Position numbers and translations under genes: made by a program. The notes beneath the pieces were generated by a model. The model had not been told where the DNA came from and did no database searches. It was given only the letters and a program-made list of their open reading frames with translations. From contig NZ_CALJHY010000011.1 of the NCBI RefSeq assembly GCF_937770335.1, positions 186,001 to 250,000 of the forward strand: a DNA stretch of 64,000 nt. Direction: 5' to 3'. This stretch comes from an uncultured Glaciecola sp. GTDB taxonomy: Bacteria; Pseudomonadota; Gammaproteobacteria; Enterobacterales; Alteromonadaceae. How positions within the stretch are numbered: position 1 is the stretch's first letter; each line of letters opens with the position of its first letter. Below, piece after piece: positions 20,901-30,183 of this stretch.

Positions 20901-22025
20901 CTCATTAACACCCTGAATGATCATGGATGCTCCGCCGGAAGTCCGGTTTCTATTAGCCGTAAATTCAAGATAGGCATCTAAAATAGTGGCATTTTTTGGA
21001 ATATTGATATTAGCAAAGCGCAAACCAATATAGTCATTGGAATCACTGCGAAAACTAAGTTCGGTCCCTGTATTTTGATTGCCATCTGATTGTTCTTCGG
21101 CATTCTCGGCTTGTGAACGAATTTGATATATTAAGCGCTCGCGCATACAGCCTGTTGCTGTCGTTTCGTCATAAGTAACTATTAATTGAGGAGTCAAACC
21201 ATCCCCTGATTCCAAAGATGAGGTTTGACGACCACTTGAAGTAGATACACTTGTGCCTTCTATAATCAGATTTAGACTATTACCACCGCACCAGTCACCA
21301 CGATTAATAACTTCTTGTAACACTGCGCTAATATCTGGAGACAAGACACTTTCAGTGGACAACGGAAAGTTATTATCGCTATTCCAAATCACCTCAGCGC
21401 TTGTTGTTGAACGGTTTGAAATATCACTGTCTGCACTTGTAAACGTAGTTGAATCACCAACAGCCTCCGCTTTAAATGATAAAGTGGCATCTGACGTATT
21501 AAGTGTACTCGAGGTGAAGCGCACTAGAGCACTTGTAATAACGGCTCCTCTTGGAATTCGCAAACCTTGATATCGTAAGCCCGTTAATACGGTGTCTGTG
21601 CCTTTGGTTAGTTCAATCTGATTAGAAGAAATAGTAACGTTGTTGACTATTTCATAAGCATCATCAGTACCTACGGTAATTGGAATAATAATCTCAGGCG
21701 TTACAGGTGAATCTATTCCGCGTATGGGGAATAAAACAGGTCCGCCGAAATCTGAAAATCGCATCAGACCCGCATTTATGTTTGTTGCTGAACCTAATGC
21801 TGTTTTAAGTGCATTTTGGACCCTCAGCATTCTCGTCTCTTCTGTACCATCTTTCGATCCCATAGAGCCAGAGCTATCCATAATAAATAATACATTAGGA
21901 TTATAAACATTCGATGTTCCACCTGTTCCTAGGTATATCTCGAGGTCGTCTCCCATGGCGCTCATACTGATCAAAATAGTAAATAAGAAGGCGCTGACTG
22001 AACTTGTAATTTTTTTGAGTGACAT
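17940..22025 (-). CDS. pilY1: Type IV pilus tip adhesin/biogenesis protein PilY1
   Basis: Large exported protein that caps the minor-pilin complex and mediates adhesion and surface sensing. The ATG at 22025 follows GAGGT at good spacing and gives 1361 residues; an in-frame ATG 42 bp upstream overlaps pilX and is less likely. After the signal peptide comes a von Willebrand A domain with MIDAS motif DSSGSMG (about 50-56). It is interrupted by two tandem beta-rich modules (about 125-300 and 325-470), then resumes with VRQHIMSK and LLSDGVANNN. The C-terminal PilY1 beta-propeller contains the calcium-loop-like DRDNDGLADHMYVADMGG. The start of pilY1 lies 10 bp before the pilX stop is passed, so the two are coupled. 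Confidence 0.93.
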   Translation of the reverse strand: MSLKKITSSVSAFLFTILISMSAMGDDLEIYLGTGGTSNVYNPNVLFIMDSSGSMGSKDGTEETRMLRVQNALKTALGSATNINAGLMRFSDFGGPVLFPIRGIDSPVTPEIIIPITVGTDDAYEIVNNVTISSNQIELTKGTDTVLTGLRYQGLRIPRGAVITSALVRFTSSTLNTSDATLSFKAEAVGDSTTFTSADSDISNRSTTSAEVIWNSDNNFPLSTESVLSPDISAVLQEVINRGDWCGGNSLNLIIEGTSVSTSSGRQTSSLESGDGLTPQLIVTYDETTATGCMRERLIYQIRSQAENAEEQSDGNQNTGTELSFRSDSNDYIGLRFANINIPKNATILDAYLEFTANRNRTSGGASMIIQGVNEDHPNDFSPYSRYMQRNKSKTSAIFWSNIESWYKDRDYKSPSIASIVQTTVNRSGWTNGNKMMFIMSNFTNATRGAYTRNGKPSGAAKLVVEFEGNATPGASATVRQHIMSKVDELTANGMTPIVDTLFEASQYFAGGPVYYGRKRGEDSVNDNVRRSTRVSHRASYIGDDAVRPAGCDENNLSDWDCMQEYIPIGANYISPVTDLQCQVNNHIVLLSDGVANNNHSVDEIQTLLGNSCSGAGGEQCGVDLVKNISDAGESAINARVITHTIGFAANSTANNFLNQLALQGGGGFYQADNSDNLVQAFQSILRNVKDVNATFVSPGVAVNQLNRLTHRNELYFALFKPSEGTLWPGNLKKYRISGDQILDKNGVNAVDSGSGFFSENSHSYWSPTQDGNDVRAGGAASRLDLVRKVYFFDTVGSVIIPSNQVSESNSDITDADLALDAAIDPAGTREEVLKWSRGVDVRDDDGDGSITDVRLQMGDPIHSQPVIVNYSATDSAVFVATNHGFLHSIDAETGEENFAIIPKELMQNLNGFYRNGSSFNHIYGLDGDMVYRELNGKKYIYIGMRRGGNNYYIVDVTAKTDPKIVFTVDGGQGVYAKMGQSWSRATITKINIGGIVKDVMIVGGGYDEGQDSKGSRSADSIGNAVYIIDANTGDLLWSASNDNADLMLSDMQYSIPARISVIDRDNDGLADHMYVADMGGQIFRLDIYNGQSTSNLVSGGLLAQLSGDLPEQHQRFYYAPDIAEISTTNEHYFAVAIGSGFRAGPLNTTVEDSFVMIKDKGVFVRDEFGKFTLPNTPVSPASLYDATEHLLTSGTAEEKALQSNLFASKNGWMIRLTKNGEKVLASPLILDYQIFFTTYLPASSSESACAPPTGNSRAYLVNLADGNAVEDLNNNDQKDATDRFALLKQTGIAPDTKILIENIANPVVCLGAECVSAVIEMDENGQVVSCGSDFACLARNIYGKFERVRKNTWKTEVERE

Positions 22026-22035
22026 ATCTAATACC

Positions 22036-22599
22036 TCAATTCGATGCAGGTGCAAAAACAGCTGCACTCATTGTATTGGCGACGGCGTAATTGCTTCCCG
22101 CTGTTTTTCCACAACCCCTAACCTTGAAAATGTGGCAACTAATATTGCTCCCCCCGATAACATTACTTGATCCTATGCATGCCTCTTCTCGAACAAAAAC
22201 ACTTTTAGACCAGCTAGTTGTTGCCGGATTACTTCTGAAATCGCCCTGGGTTGTATGCATCATTCCTCGGGTTAATCCGTTATTGGTGATGAAGCGATTA
22301 GCACGGTCATTATCAAAACAACTTAGTTCATCATTGGCTATATCTAAGGCAGCTAATTGCCTTGCTTCCGAAAGTGGATCGGATTTAGTTGGATCGGATA
22401 ATAATGATTCGTCTTCTGACTCATAGACCACACCTGCAAGAGCAGCCTCAGCAGCATTAAAGGCAAATGACTTACGCTCTAACGACGCAGCCATTTTAGT
22501 TTGTAATATGCCACTAGAAACCGAGGCAACGCCTAGAATGGTCAATGACATCAGCACCAATAGCGCGAAAACCATAACAACACCTTGCTGATTCTTCAT
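22036..22599 (-). CDS. pilX: Type IV minor pilin PilX
   Basis: Minor pilin of 187 residues. The N terminus QQG/VVMVFALLVLMSLTILGVA has the prepilin glycine but no Glu at +5, which is normal for PilX. The long helix includes KSFAFNAAEAALAGVVYE. Four cysteines lie in the C-terminal part. It overlaps the end of pilW by 4 bp and precedes pilY1. Confidence 0.9.
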   Translation of the reverse strand: MKNQQGVVMVFALLVLMSLTILGVASVSSGILQTKMAASLERKSFAFNAAEAALAGVVYESEDESLLSDPTKSDPLSEARQLAALDIANDELSCFDNDRANRFITNNGLTRGMMHTTQGDFRSNPATTSWSKSVFVREEACIGSSNVIGGSNISCHIFKVRGCGKTAGSNYAVANTMSAAVFAPASN

Positions 22600-23477
22600 A
22601 TATTACTCCTTACGAAATTTTTCATATTTCTTAATGTTATTGTTGTTTCGAAGGCTTTATATAGGCCATTATCACTTGGGGTATAATTTGCTTCGTTGAG
22701 CAATCTAAAAGATGGCTTATTCTCAACTGTAATGTCACTGTCGGCGCGCACAACAAGAGCAATGCGCAATGCGACAACAGTTTTACCGTTATTAAGCGCA
22801 TTTTGGATGCCATCAGCAGTGATAAAACGAGTAGGAATTGCTGCCCCTAATGTGGACGCTAAGTCAGTAATGCCATAGCTCACTTGAAAGTTAGCGACAT
22901 CGTCTAAAATAGTAATTGCGTTATGGTTATTATGCCCTTCAGCAACTTTTTGCCCGCGTAAATAGCGGCCATCAAACCCCCTACATTTTAACTTGTTGTC
23001 ATCAACGAAATATTCGTTAACCACATAAAATTCTTCATCGTTTTCGTAGCCCAGAACATACCCTCTGCAATCCATATTGCTTTGCAAACTGACGACTAGG
23101 GTATCGTTACCGCCACTCGTTCCTTGACTCGCACCCAAAGCAGCCCTGACTGCAAAGTCATTGGGCAATATCACGGGGTGATTGCGCACAAAGTTATTTT
23201 CGTTGATGACATCAACATCAATATTTAATTTTGGATTCATTTGATCATATAAACCAACCATTAACATCTCACTACGCAAACGATTGATAATAAAACGCCC
23301 ACTTTCTTGGGTAGATGCCATTGCTCTATTTAATTTTTCGGTCACCGAGTTGCTAACCATTATTTGAATCACAGCACCTGAAATAACTAAGCCTAGCGCC
23401 ATGGAAATCATTATTTCGACTAGAGTGAATCCTTTTTGGTTTTCTTTGCAGTTGCTTTTATTGATAAGTAAACTCAT
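22596..23477 (-). CDS. pilW: Type IV minor pilin PilW
   Basis: Minor pilin of 293 residues, the largest of the set as usual. The prepilin site is KG/FTLVEIMISMALGLVISGAVIQIM (cleavage after G16, Glu at +5). QESGRFIINRLRSEM follows, a common PilW segment. It overlaps pilV and pilX by 4 bp on each side, consistent with coupled translation. Confidence 0.92.
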   Translation of the reverse strand: MSLLINKSNCKENQKGFTLVEIMISMALGLVISGAVIQIMVSNSVTEKLNRAMASTQESGRFIINRLRSEMLMVGLYDQMNPKLNIDVDVINENNFVRNHPVILPNDFAVRAALGASQGTSGGNDTLVVSLQSNMDCRGYVLGYENDEEFYVVNEYFVDDNKLKCRGFDGRYLRGQKVAEGHNNHNAITILDDVANFQVSYGITDLASTLGAAIPTRFITADGIQNALNNGKTVVALRIALVVRADSDITVENKPSFRLLNEANYTPSDNGLYKAFETTITLRNMKNFVRSNI

Positions 23478-24124
23478 AGGGCTACCTCAACAACAACGCA
23501 ATCATTGTTATCTGAATCAGCCTCATTGCATGCGCTATTTAAGACTCGTTCACTGCCTTGCCAGCTTCGTACAGGCCAACTGACTATAACTTCATGAATA
23601 GAACCAGCTGTGCATAAGTCCATATCACCTAAGTTTTTATCAGTGCATGTCAGACTTATTTTTGCATTAGGATTACTGCGCACAACAGCACAGGACATTT
23701 GATAGCCGTCGAACTCAGCTAATTCAGAGGAATCACAATCGCCAGTTTGGCAATTGGCGATAGAAGATGGGTGCGCTGTGCAATGGCAGTCATATGGACT
23801 TGCGCCGTCTGTCGAACAAGTTAAGTTAGCAAAGTTGTATATGTCTTCATTGAAATAAGTATTATCAACCACGAAGCCATCTGCGACGTCAGATGGCTTC
23901 GCATTTGAATTTAAACGTTCGCTGAATTGTTGCGCTACAAAAACAGCTTGAGTGCGATTCAGAGCATCAGCGTTGGAAAACGAGCCGACAAATTGCAGCG
24001 ATGCAACTCCCAGCAGTCCAATTGATAGGATAAAAAGAGTAACCAACACTTCGACCATACCAAGCCCATTTTGAGACAACATTGATTTTCTTGCCAATCG
24101 ATCAGTGATTTTATTCAGCTTCAT
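23474..24124 (-). CDS. pilV: Type IV minor pilin PilV
   Basis: Minor pilin of 216 residues with processing site NG/LGMVEVLVTLFILSIGLLGVASLQ (cleavage after G20, Glu at +5). The globular part is rich in cysteine, including CSTDGASPYDCHCTAHPSS, so disulphides are likely. It is the first gene of the minus-strand pilus operon, 187 bp downstream of ispH, the same placement as in Pseudomonas. Confidence 0.9.
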   Translation of the reverse strand: MKLNKITDRLARKSMLSQNGLGMVEVLVTLFILSIGLLGVASLQFVGSFSNADALNRTQAVFVAQQFSERLNSNAKPSDVADGFVVDNTYFNEDIYNFANLTCSTDGASPYDCHCTAHPSSIANCQTGDCDSSELAEFDGYQMSCAVVRSNPNAKISLTCTDKNLGDMDLCTAGSIHEVIVSWPVRSWQGSERVLNSACNEADSDNNDCVVVEVAL

Positions 24125-24311
24125 AATTATTCAAAGACAGCTTTTCCATATCATCAGAGTACATGAGATATAGAGTTAGTTGGTTATCGTGAATAATTCT
24201 AACGTATTAAATACGTATCGAAACTGAACTGAAGTAGGTTTGTAGCGAGGAAAGTAACGCAAAGCCATGTATTTATTGTGCTTCGCGCCAATTTATTAGT
24301 TATATGTTGTA

Positions 24312-25253
24312 TTATATTTGCTTAATACGTAGTTCTTTTGGCACCGCGAATTCAATTGTCTCTTCGCGTCCAGGACGCTCAGATGAATTCACCGCCCCCC
24401 AACTGCGCAGCTTATCAACGACTCCCTTAACCAAAATCTCTGGTGCAGAAGCGCCTGCAGTGACGCCAATGTGGTATACATTTGTTAACCACTCTTTCTG
24501 AATACACTGTGCATCCGCTATCAAATAGGCTTTTGCACCAATTTTTTCAGCTAACTCTCTTAACCTATTTGAGTTTGAGCTATTTTGTGCACCAACGACA
24601 AGTAGGATGTCACAATCACTAGCAAGTTCTCTTACCGCATCTTGCCTATTTTGCGTTGCGTAACAGATATCATCTTTACGCGGGCCATCAATCTTTGGAA
24701 ATTTTTGACGTAAGGCATCGATAACATCCGCGGTGTCGTCCACAGACAGAGTGGTTTGGCTACAATAATAAAGTGAGTCTGGATTATTGACGACCAAGCC
24801 TGCGACATCGTCAATTGATTCAACTAAATATATACCGCCATCAGGGTTGTTATATTGCCCCATTGTACCTTCAACTTCAGGGTGTCCTTGATGTCCAATC
24901 AAAACGCACTCAGTGCCTTTTTTGCTGGCACGCACTACTTCCATATGCACCTTCGTTACCAATGGACAAGTTGCATCAAACACCTTAAGACCGCGTTGTT
25001 CAGCTTCTGAACGAACGGCTTGCGAAACCCCATGCGCAGAAAAAATAACAATAGTATCGTCAGGGACTTCTACAAGTTCGTCAACAAAAACAGCTCCCCG
25101 TTCTTTCAATCCATCAACCACGAATTTATTATGAACAACTTCATGACGCACATAAATAGGCGGACCAAAAATTTCTAGCGCACGCTCTACTATCGTTATA
25201 GCACGATCGACTCCTGCACAAAAACCTCTTGGATTGGCTAGATGGATCTCCAT
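24312..25253 (-). CDS. ispH: 4-hydroxy-3-methylbut-2-enyl diphosphate reductase
   Basis: Fe-S enzyme of the last step of the MEP isoprenoid pathway, giving IPP and DMAPP. The 313 residues begin [18 protein letters not shown] with cluster ligand C12. The other cluster cysteines are in [11 protein letters not shown] (about 96) and [11 protein letters not shown] (about 197). HGVSQAVR and the [14 protein letters not shown] block are also present. It starts 1 bp downstream of fkpB in the canonical ribF-ileS-lspA-fkpB-ispH order. Confidence 0.98.
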   Translation of the reverse strand: MEIHLANPRGFCAGVDRAITIVERALEIFGPPIYVRHEVVHNKFVVDGLKERGAVFVDELVEVPDDTIVIFSAHGVSQAVRSEAEQRGLKVFDATCPLVTKVHMEVVRASKKGTECVLIGHQGHPEVEGTMGQYNNPDGGIYLVESIDDVAGLVVNNPDSLYYCSQTTLSVDDTADVIDALRQKFPKIDGPRKDDICYATQNRQDAVRELASDCDILLVVGAQNSSNSNRLRELAEKIGAKAYLIADAQCIQKEWLTNVYHIGVTAGASAPEILVKGVVDKLRSWGAVNSSERPGREETIEFAVPKELRIKQI

Positions 25254-25254
25254 T

Positions 25255-25719
25255 TTATTTCTCTCCCGTATCTCTTACTTCTATAATTTCAACATCGAAG
25301 GTAACGCTTTGGCCTGCGAGGGGGTGATTGAAATCAACCGTAACTGACTGCCCTGCGATGCTTCGAATAACACCAGGTAGTTCGGAACCATCGGGTTGCG
25401 CAAAGGCAATGATCATACCTTCTTCTACGGGTGTGTCCGCATTAAACTTAGTGCGGTCTACATAATATATATTGTCAGGATTGGGCATACCAAACGCATC
25501 GTCAGCATTCAATAAGAAGGACTTCCTATCTCCTGCCGCAAGGCCGCGCAAACAATCTTCAAAATTTTTGGTAAGACTGCCATCGCCCATTACCATTTTT
25601 GCAGGTTTGTTATTAACCCTCGTGCTATCAGCGGCAGAACCATCTGAGAGTTTTAAATCGAAATGTAAAATAACTTCACAGTTATCTCCAATGACCAAGG
25701 TATTATCTGTCAACTTCAT
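25255..25719 (-). CDS. fkpB: FKBP-type peptidyl-prolyl isomerase FkpB (SlpA)
   Basis: Prolyl isomerase/chaperone of the SlyD-like type. From the ATG at 25719, preceded by AAAGAGG, it has 154 residues and overlaps the end of lspA by 17 bp; an upstream ATG at 25746 is less likely. FKBP strands are seen in [18 protein letters not shown] and [25 protein letters not shown], with the flap and [17 protein letters not shown] following. It lacks a metal-binding tail. It sits between lspA and ispH as in E. coli. Confidence 0.94.
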   Translation of the reverse strand: MKLTDNTLVIGDNCEVILHFDLKLSDGSAADSTRVNNKPAKMVMGDGSLTKNFEDCLRGLAAGDRKSFLLNADDAFGMPNPDNIYYVDRTKFNADTPVEEGMIIAFAQPDGSELPGVIRSIAGQSVTVDFNHPLAGQSVTFDVEIIEVRDTGEK

Positions 25720-26203
25720 TTGCCTCTTTGTTAATAAACATATCAATTATAAGTAAAGTAGCACCTATAAATATCGCAGAATCGGCAATGTTAAATGCAG
25801 GCCAGTGTGAAGTACCGTAGTATAAGTCAAGAAAATCGATGACATAACCATGCAGTATACGATCATAAACGTTACCTAATGCTCCACCCAAAATGAATGA
25901 AAACGCAACCGGTAGCAAAATTTGCTGTCGGGTTGTACTTTTTAACCACCACAATATCAAGCCACTAACACCTAATGCAATTGCACTTAGGAAATATCGC
26001 TGCCAGCCTCCAGCATCATAAAGAATACTGAATGCCGCGCCATAGTTGTGCACGTACGTAAAATTAAAAAACGGGATTATTTCGATAGACTCGTACAACT
26101 CCATCGAGTTGACAACCGCCTGTTTAGTCCACTGGTCTAAGATAACGGCGATAACCGAAATCCAAATAAATCTCATTCCCGTATTTTTAAAAAGATTAAG
26201 CAT
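25703..26203 (-). CDS. lspA: Lipoprotein signal peptidase II
   Basis: Inner-membrane aspartyl protease that removes signal peptides of prolipoproteins. From the ATG at 26203 it has 166 residues and overlaps the ileS stop by 8 bp; the ATG at 26233 would add an unlikely leader. Four hydrophobic segments are apparent. Conserved blocks are [27 protein letters not shown] with the first catalytic Asp, and [11 protein letters not shown] with the second. Several window proteins with lipoboxes (bamB, the M2 peptidase) are its expected substrates. Confidence 0.96.
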   Translation of the reverse strand: MLNLFKNTGMRFIWISVIAVILDQWTKQAVVNSMELYESIEIIPFFNFTYVHNYGAAFSILYDAGGWQRYFLSAIALGVSGLILWWLKSTTRQQILLPVAFSFILGGALGNVYDRILHGYVIDFLDLYYGTSHWPAFNIADSAIFIGATLLIIDMFINKEANEVDR

Positions 26204-29030
26204 ATTCGCGCACTTCCCCATCCCCATCAACATTGTCGATACATCTATTACAGAGTTCAGGATGTTTAGGATCGTTACCTACTTCTGGCTTATGATGCCA
26301 GCAGCGTGCACACTTCTCACCGTCAGCGACCAACACATCAATGAATACATCTGAATCATTCAATGCAATCGCAGTATCCGTTTTTTCACTCAAGCTCTTC
26401 ACTTCAGCTTCCGAGGTAATTAGCACAAAACGCAACTCGTCTTTCAATTTCGCAAGTAAGTTAGCTTTTTCTGCATTCACATAAACAATTACTTTAGCTT
26501 CAAGTGAACCGCCAATAGTTTTTTCGTTACGCGCTTTTTCTAAAGCGCTGTTCACTTCAGTTTTCATTTTCATGATGGTTTGCCAGAAATCATTATCTAG
26601 CGAATTTGTTGCCTTGGCATCAACTGCCGGTAAGCCAGTATACCAAGCGCCTGTAAACACAAACTCTTCTCTTTCGCCTGGAAGTGCTTCCCAAACCTCT
26701 TGCGCAGTGAAACTCATTACAGGCGCCATCCAACGAACTAGTGCCTCAGCAATATGATACAAAGCAGTTTGGCAAGAACGTCTTGCTAGCCCGTCCGACT
26801 TGGCAGTATATTGTCTGTCTTTAATAATATCGAGATAGAAACTGCCCATTTCAATAGAACAAAACTGCATCAGGGTTTGACATACCACTAAGGTATCGTA
26901 TTGCTCATAGCTTTCAAGGATTTGCTTTTGTACTGCAGCTGCCCGCAATACAGCCCATTGATCCAACGCGACCATTTCATCAAAAGGTACAATATCTCTA
27001 CTAGGCTCAAAGCCATTTAAGTTAGCGAGTAAGAAGCGACAAGTATTACGAATTCGACGATAAGCGTCAGCAGAGCGTTTCAGAATTTCATCAGAAACAG
27101 TCATTTCACCGCGGTAATCGGTTGAACCTGCCCATAAACGTAGAATATCAGCGCCGAGTTTGTTGGTCACTTCTTGAGGTGCAACAACATTGCCCAACGA
27201 TTTAGACATTTTCTTACCGTTAGCATCAACCGTAAAACCATGGGTTAATACTTCTTTGTAAGGAGCATGGCCATGCATGGCAGTAGAGGAAATTAGTGAG
27301 GACATAAACCAACCACGATGCTGATCTGAGCCTTCTAGGTATAGATCGGCACTGGCTGGAATATCATCGCGCTTGTCTACGACAAAAGAATGTGTAACAC
27401 CCGAATCAAACCATACGTCGAGTGTGTCAGTGACTTTCTGATATTTATCTGCATCTGCGCCAATGAGACTTTCTGCGTCCATATCCCACCAAGCCTGAAT
27501 ACCTTTTTGCTCAACGGCAGTTGCTACTTTTTCAATAATTTGTGCTGTTTGTGGGTGCAACTCGTTAGTTTGTTCATGTACGAATAAAGTAATTGGCACA
27601 CCCCAAGTGCGTTGGCGTGAAATACACCAATCTGGGCGACCTTCAACCATACTTTTGATGCGTTCTTCGCCCCAACCTGGGATCCATTTAGTTTTGCTAA
27701 TTTGTTCGATTGACTGTTTACGTAAACCATTTTTATCCATGCTGATAAACCACTGAGGAGTCGCACGAAAGATAATCGGCGATTTGTGACGCCAGCAGTG
27801 TGGATAACTATGCACATATTTAACTTGCAAGGCTAAAGCGCCCTTCTCTGCTAATGCATCAGCAATTGGTTGATTAGCCTTAAACACATGTAAGCCAGCA
27901 AATAACGGCGTATTTTCCAGATAAACACCGTTGCCACCGACGGGATTATAAACTTCGATATCGTATTGTTTGCCCACATTAAAATCGTCAACGCCGTGAG
28001 CAGGCGCAGTATGCACGCAACCGGTGCCTGCCTCAGTTGTAACGTGGTCACCTAAAATCAGTGGCACTTGAATAGGGTTTAGAGGATGGTTAACGACTAA
28101 ATTTTCAAGTTCTGCGCCGGCGCATGAGCCAATAACAGCAAACTCGGTAATGCCATAACGCTGCATGCAGGTTTCAACTAAATCGGCTGCTATAACGTAG
28201 TTTTCTTTACCATTTTCCAGTGTCACTTCAACCAGTTCGTAGATTAGCTCAGGGTGTAAACTAATAGCGCGGTTTGCAGGGATGGTCCATGGTGTTGTTG
28301 TCCAAATAACAACCGATGATTTAGTTTGCTGCAATAGTTTAGGTTCGGTCCCGAAAGCATCTGCAAAATCAGCATGATCCGTAATTTGAAATTTCACATC
28401 AATTGCCGGAGATTCTTTGTCTTGATATTCAACTTCCGCTTCAGCCAATGCAGAACCGCAATCAGTGCACCAGTGAACTGGCTTAAATCCTTTTTCTAAA
28501 TGTCCCGACTCTGCAATTTTGCCAAATGCTCTGATGATGTTAGCTTCAGAAGCAAAATCCATGGTTTTGTATGGATTCTGCCAGTCACCTAATACACCTA
28601 AACGAATAAAGTCTTTACGTTGACCATCAATCTGACGCTCAGCATAGGCTCTGCATTTTTCACGAAATTCAGCGACCGTGACCTTTTTACCCGGCTTACC
28701 TACTTTCTTTTCTACCATCAGCTCGATAGGTAAACCATGACAGTCCCACCCCGGCACGTATGGAGAGTCAAAATCTGATAAGGTTTTGGATTTAACAATA
28801 ATGTCTTTTAAAATTTTATTAACCGCATGACCTATGTGAATATCACCATTCGCATATGGAGGACCGTCGTGCAATATAAAAGTTTTTTTACCAGCTTTAG
28901 CGCTTCGGATCCGCTCATACAGTTTTTTCTCTGTCCACTGTTTTAACATCTGCGGCTCGCGATTCGCCAAATTACCACGCATTGGAAACGCCGTTTCAGG
29001 CAAATTTAGCGTCGGTTTATAATCAGTCAT
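26196..29030 (-). CDS. ileS: Isoleucyl-tRNA synthetase
   Basis: Class I synthetase charging tRNA-Ile, 944 residues. The HIGH motif is in [16 protein letters not shown] (about 57-72) and the KMSKS motif is in [12 protein letters not shown]. The CP1 editing domain includes the segment [15 protein letters not shown]. The C-terminal zinc site has CARCWHH and CNRC. It follows ribF by 66 bp and overlaps lspA. Confidence 0.98.
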   Translation of the reverse strand: MTDYKPTLNLPETAFPMRGNLANREPQMLKQWTEKKLYERIRSAKAGKKTFILHDGPPYANGDIHIGHAVNKILKDIIVKSKTLSDFDSPYVPGWDCHGLPIELMVEKKVGKPGKKVTVAEFREKCRAYAERQIDGQRKDFIRLGVLGDWQNPYKTMDFASEANIIRAFGKIAESGHLEKGFKPVHWCTDCGSALAEAEVEYQDKESPAIDVKFQITDHADFADAFGTEPKLLQQTKSSVVIWTTTPWTIPANRAISLHPELIYELVEVTLENGKENYVIAADLVETCMQRYGITEFAVIGSCAGAELENLVVNHPLNPIQVPLILGDHVTTEAGTGCVHTAPAHGVDDFNVGKQYDIEVYNPVGGNGVYLENTPLFAGLHVFKANQPIADALAEKGALALQVKYVHSYPHCWRHKSPIIFRATPQWFISMDKNGLRKQSIEQISKTKWIPGWGEERIKSMVEGRPDWCISRQRTWGVPITLFVHEQTNELHPQTAQIIEKVATAVEQKGIQAWWDMDAESLIGADADKYQKVTDTLDVWFDSGVTHSFVVDKRDDIPASADLYLEGSDQHRGWFMSSLISSTAMHGHAPYKEVLTHGFTVDANGKKMSKSLGNVVAPQEVTNKLGADILRLWAGSTDYRGEMTVSDEILKRSADAYRRIRNTCRFLLANLNGFEPSRDIVPFDEMVALDQWAVLRAAAVQKQILESYEQYDTLVVCQTLMQFCSIEMGSFYLDIIKDRQYTAKSDGLARRSCQTALYHIAEALVRWMAPVMSFTAQEVWEALPGEREEFVFTGAWYTGLPAVDAKATNSLDNDFWQTIMKMKTEVNSALEKARNEKTIGGSLEAKVIVYVNAEKANLLAKLKDELRFVLITSEAEVKSLSEKTDTAIALNDSDVFIDVLVADGEKCARCWHHKPEVGNDPKHPELCNRCIDNVDGDGEVREYA

Positions 29031-29096
29031 ATCTGGTTTTCCACTTCTATAATTGTGTTTTTATAAATTTAATACTGACTTTATTACTATAAGTCT

Positions 29097-30053
29097 TTAA
29101 ATATTGAATATTTCTCGTGCCGCTTCAGCGTCACATTTTATTTGTTGGTGTAGCTCTTCAAAGTTTTCGAATTTTTTCTCATCTCTGAGTTTTTGTTTAA
29201 TAACAACTTCTATATATGCACCATATAGATCTTGCTTAAAATCAAATATATGAACTTCTAGTTGCGATCTTGTGCCGTTAACCGTCGGCCTATTACCAAT
29301 ATTAGCGACGCCTTTAAAATGTTGTTTAGCAATAATAACGTCAACAGCAAAAACCCCGCTTATAGGGGACTTACATCGTTTGAGCAATACATTAGCCGTA
29401 GGAAAACCGATGGTTCTGCCCTTTTTATCTCCGTGATTAACTCGGCCATTAATCGTAAACTCACGCCCGAGCATTTCCTTCGCTAATTCAAAATCGCTGT
29501 TTGACAACGCTTGGCGAATGGCCGTTGAACTTATGCGGCAATCGGCTAATTTAAAGCTTTGCGTACTGACCACATCAAACTGCAATAACAACCCAGCTTC
29601 TAGCAATGAATCAAAGTTGCCCTTGCGTTGATAGCCAAATCTAAAATCATCACCCACGACTAAGAATTTAACCCCTAATTGCTTCACCAATAAATCTTGA
29701 ATAAAGCTTTCAGCACTCATTTCGGCAAAAGTTGAATTAAATCGAACGCAAATAAGGCGGTCAATCCCTAATGCTTTAAACTGTTCATATTTGTCTCGGA
29801 AACGCGACAATCTGGCAGGGGCGTTCTGCGGAGAAAACACTTCTTCAGGTTGTGGCTCAAAAATCATAACGGTTGAGGCCAAACCTAGTGTTTTGGCTTT
29901 CTCAACTAAATTAATAAGCACAGCCTTATGACCTAAGTGAACGCCGTCAAACTTACCAATCGTTAACACGCAACGTTGATTCTGTTGTCGTAAATTGTGT
30001 AGGCCTCGAATTAACTGCAAACCACCTTGCCTTTTGATGTTTGAATTATGCAT
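29097..30053 (-). CDS. ribF: Bifunctional riboflavin kinase/FAD synthetase
   Basis: Makes FMN from riboflavin and then FAD. The 318 residues contain an N-terminal adenylyltransferase domain with TIGKFDGVHLGHKAVL and ISSTAIRQAL. The C-terminal kinase domain begins at about 185 with GREFTINGRVNHGDKKGRTIGFPTANV. The N-terminal MHNSNIKRQGG precedes the usual MQLIRG-like start, so translation may begin a few codons later. It starts the ribF-ileS-lspA-fkpB-ispH series. Confidence 0.96.
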   Translation of the reverse strand: MHNSNIKRQGGLQLIRGLHNLRQQNQRCVLTIGKFDGVHLGHKAVLINLVEKAKTLGLASTVMIFEPQPEEVFSPQNAPARLSRFRDKYEQFKALGIDRLICVRFNSTFAEMSAESFIQDLLVKQLGVKFLVVGDDFRFGYQRKGNFDSLLEAGLLLQFDVVSTQSFKLADCRISSTAIRQALSNSDFELAKEMLGREFTINGRVNHGDKKGRTIGFPTANVLLKRCKSPISGVFAVDVIIAKQHFKGVANIGNRPTVNGTRSQLEVHIFDFKQDLYGAYIEVVIKQKLRDEKKFENFEELHQQIKCDAEAAREIFNI

Positions 30054-30183
30054 TCTTCGCGGTTCTTAACAAAAACCGAGAACAATACACAAAAATTTAA
30101 TGGATCTAATCGTTTTAAAGCTAAAAGATTATAAACGACACCTGAGTGAATACCAATGATTATAAGGAGACCAGTCCAATTTT

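Noticed and set aside
22026-22067. Upstream ATG for pilY1 adding 14 residues
   Set aside because: It would overlap pilX and place a polar leader before the signal peptide; the ATG at 22025 has a clear GAGGT site.
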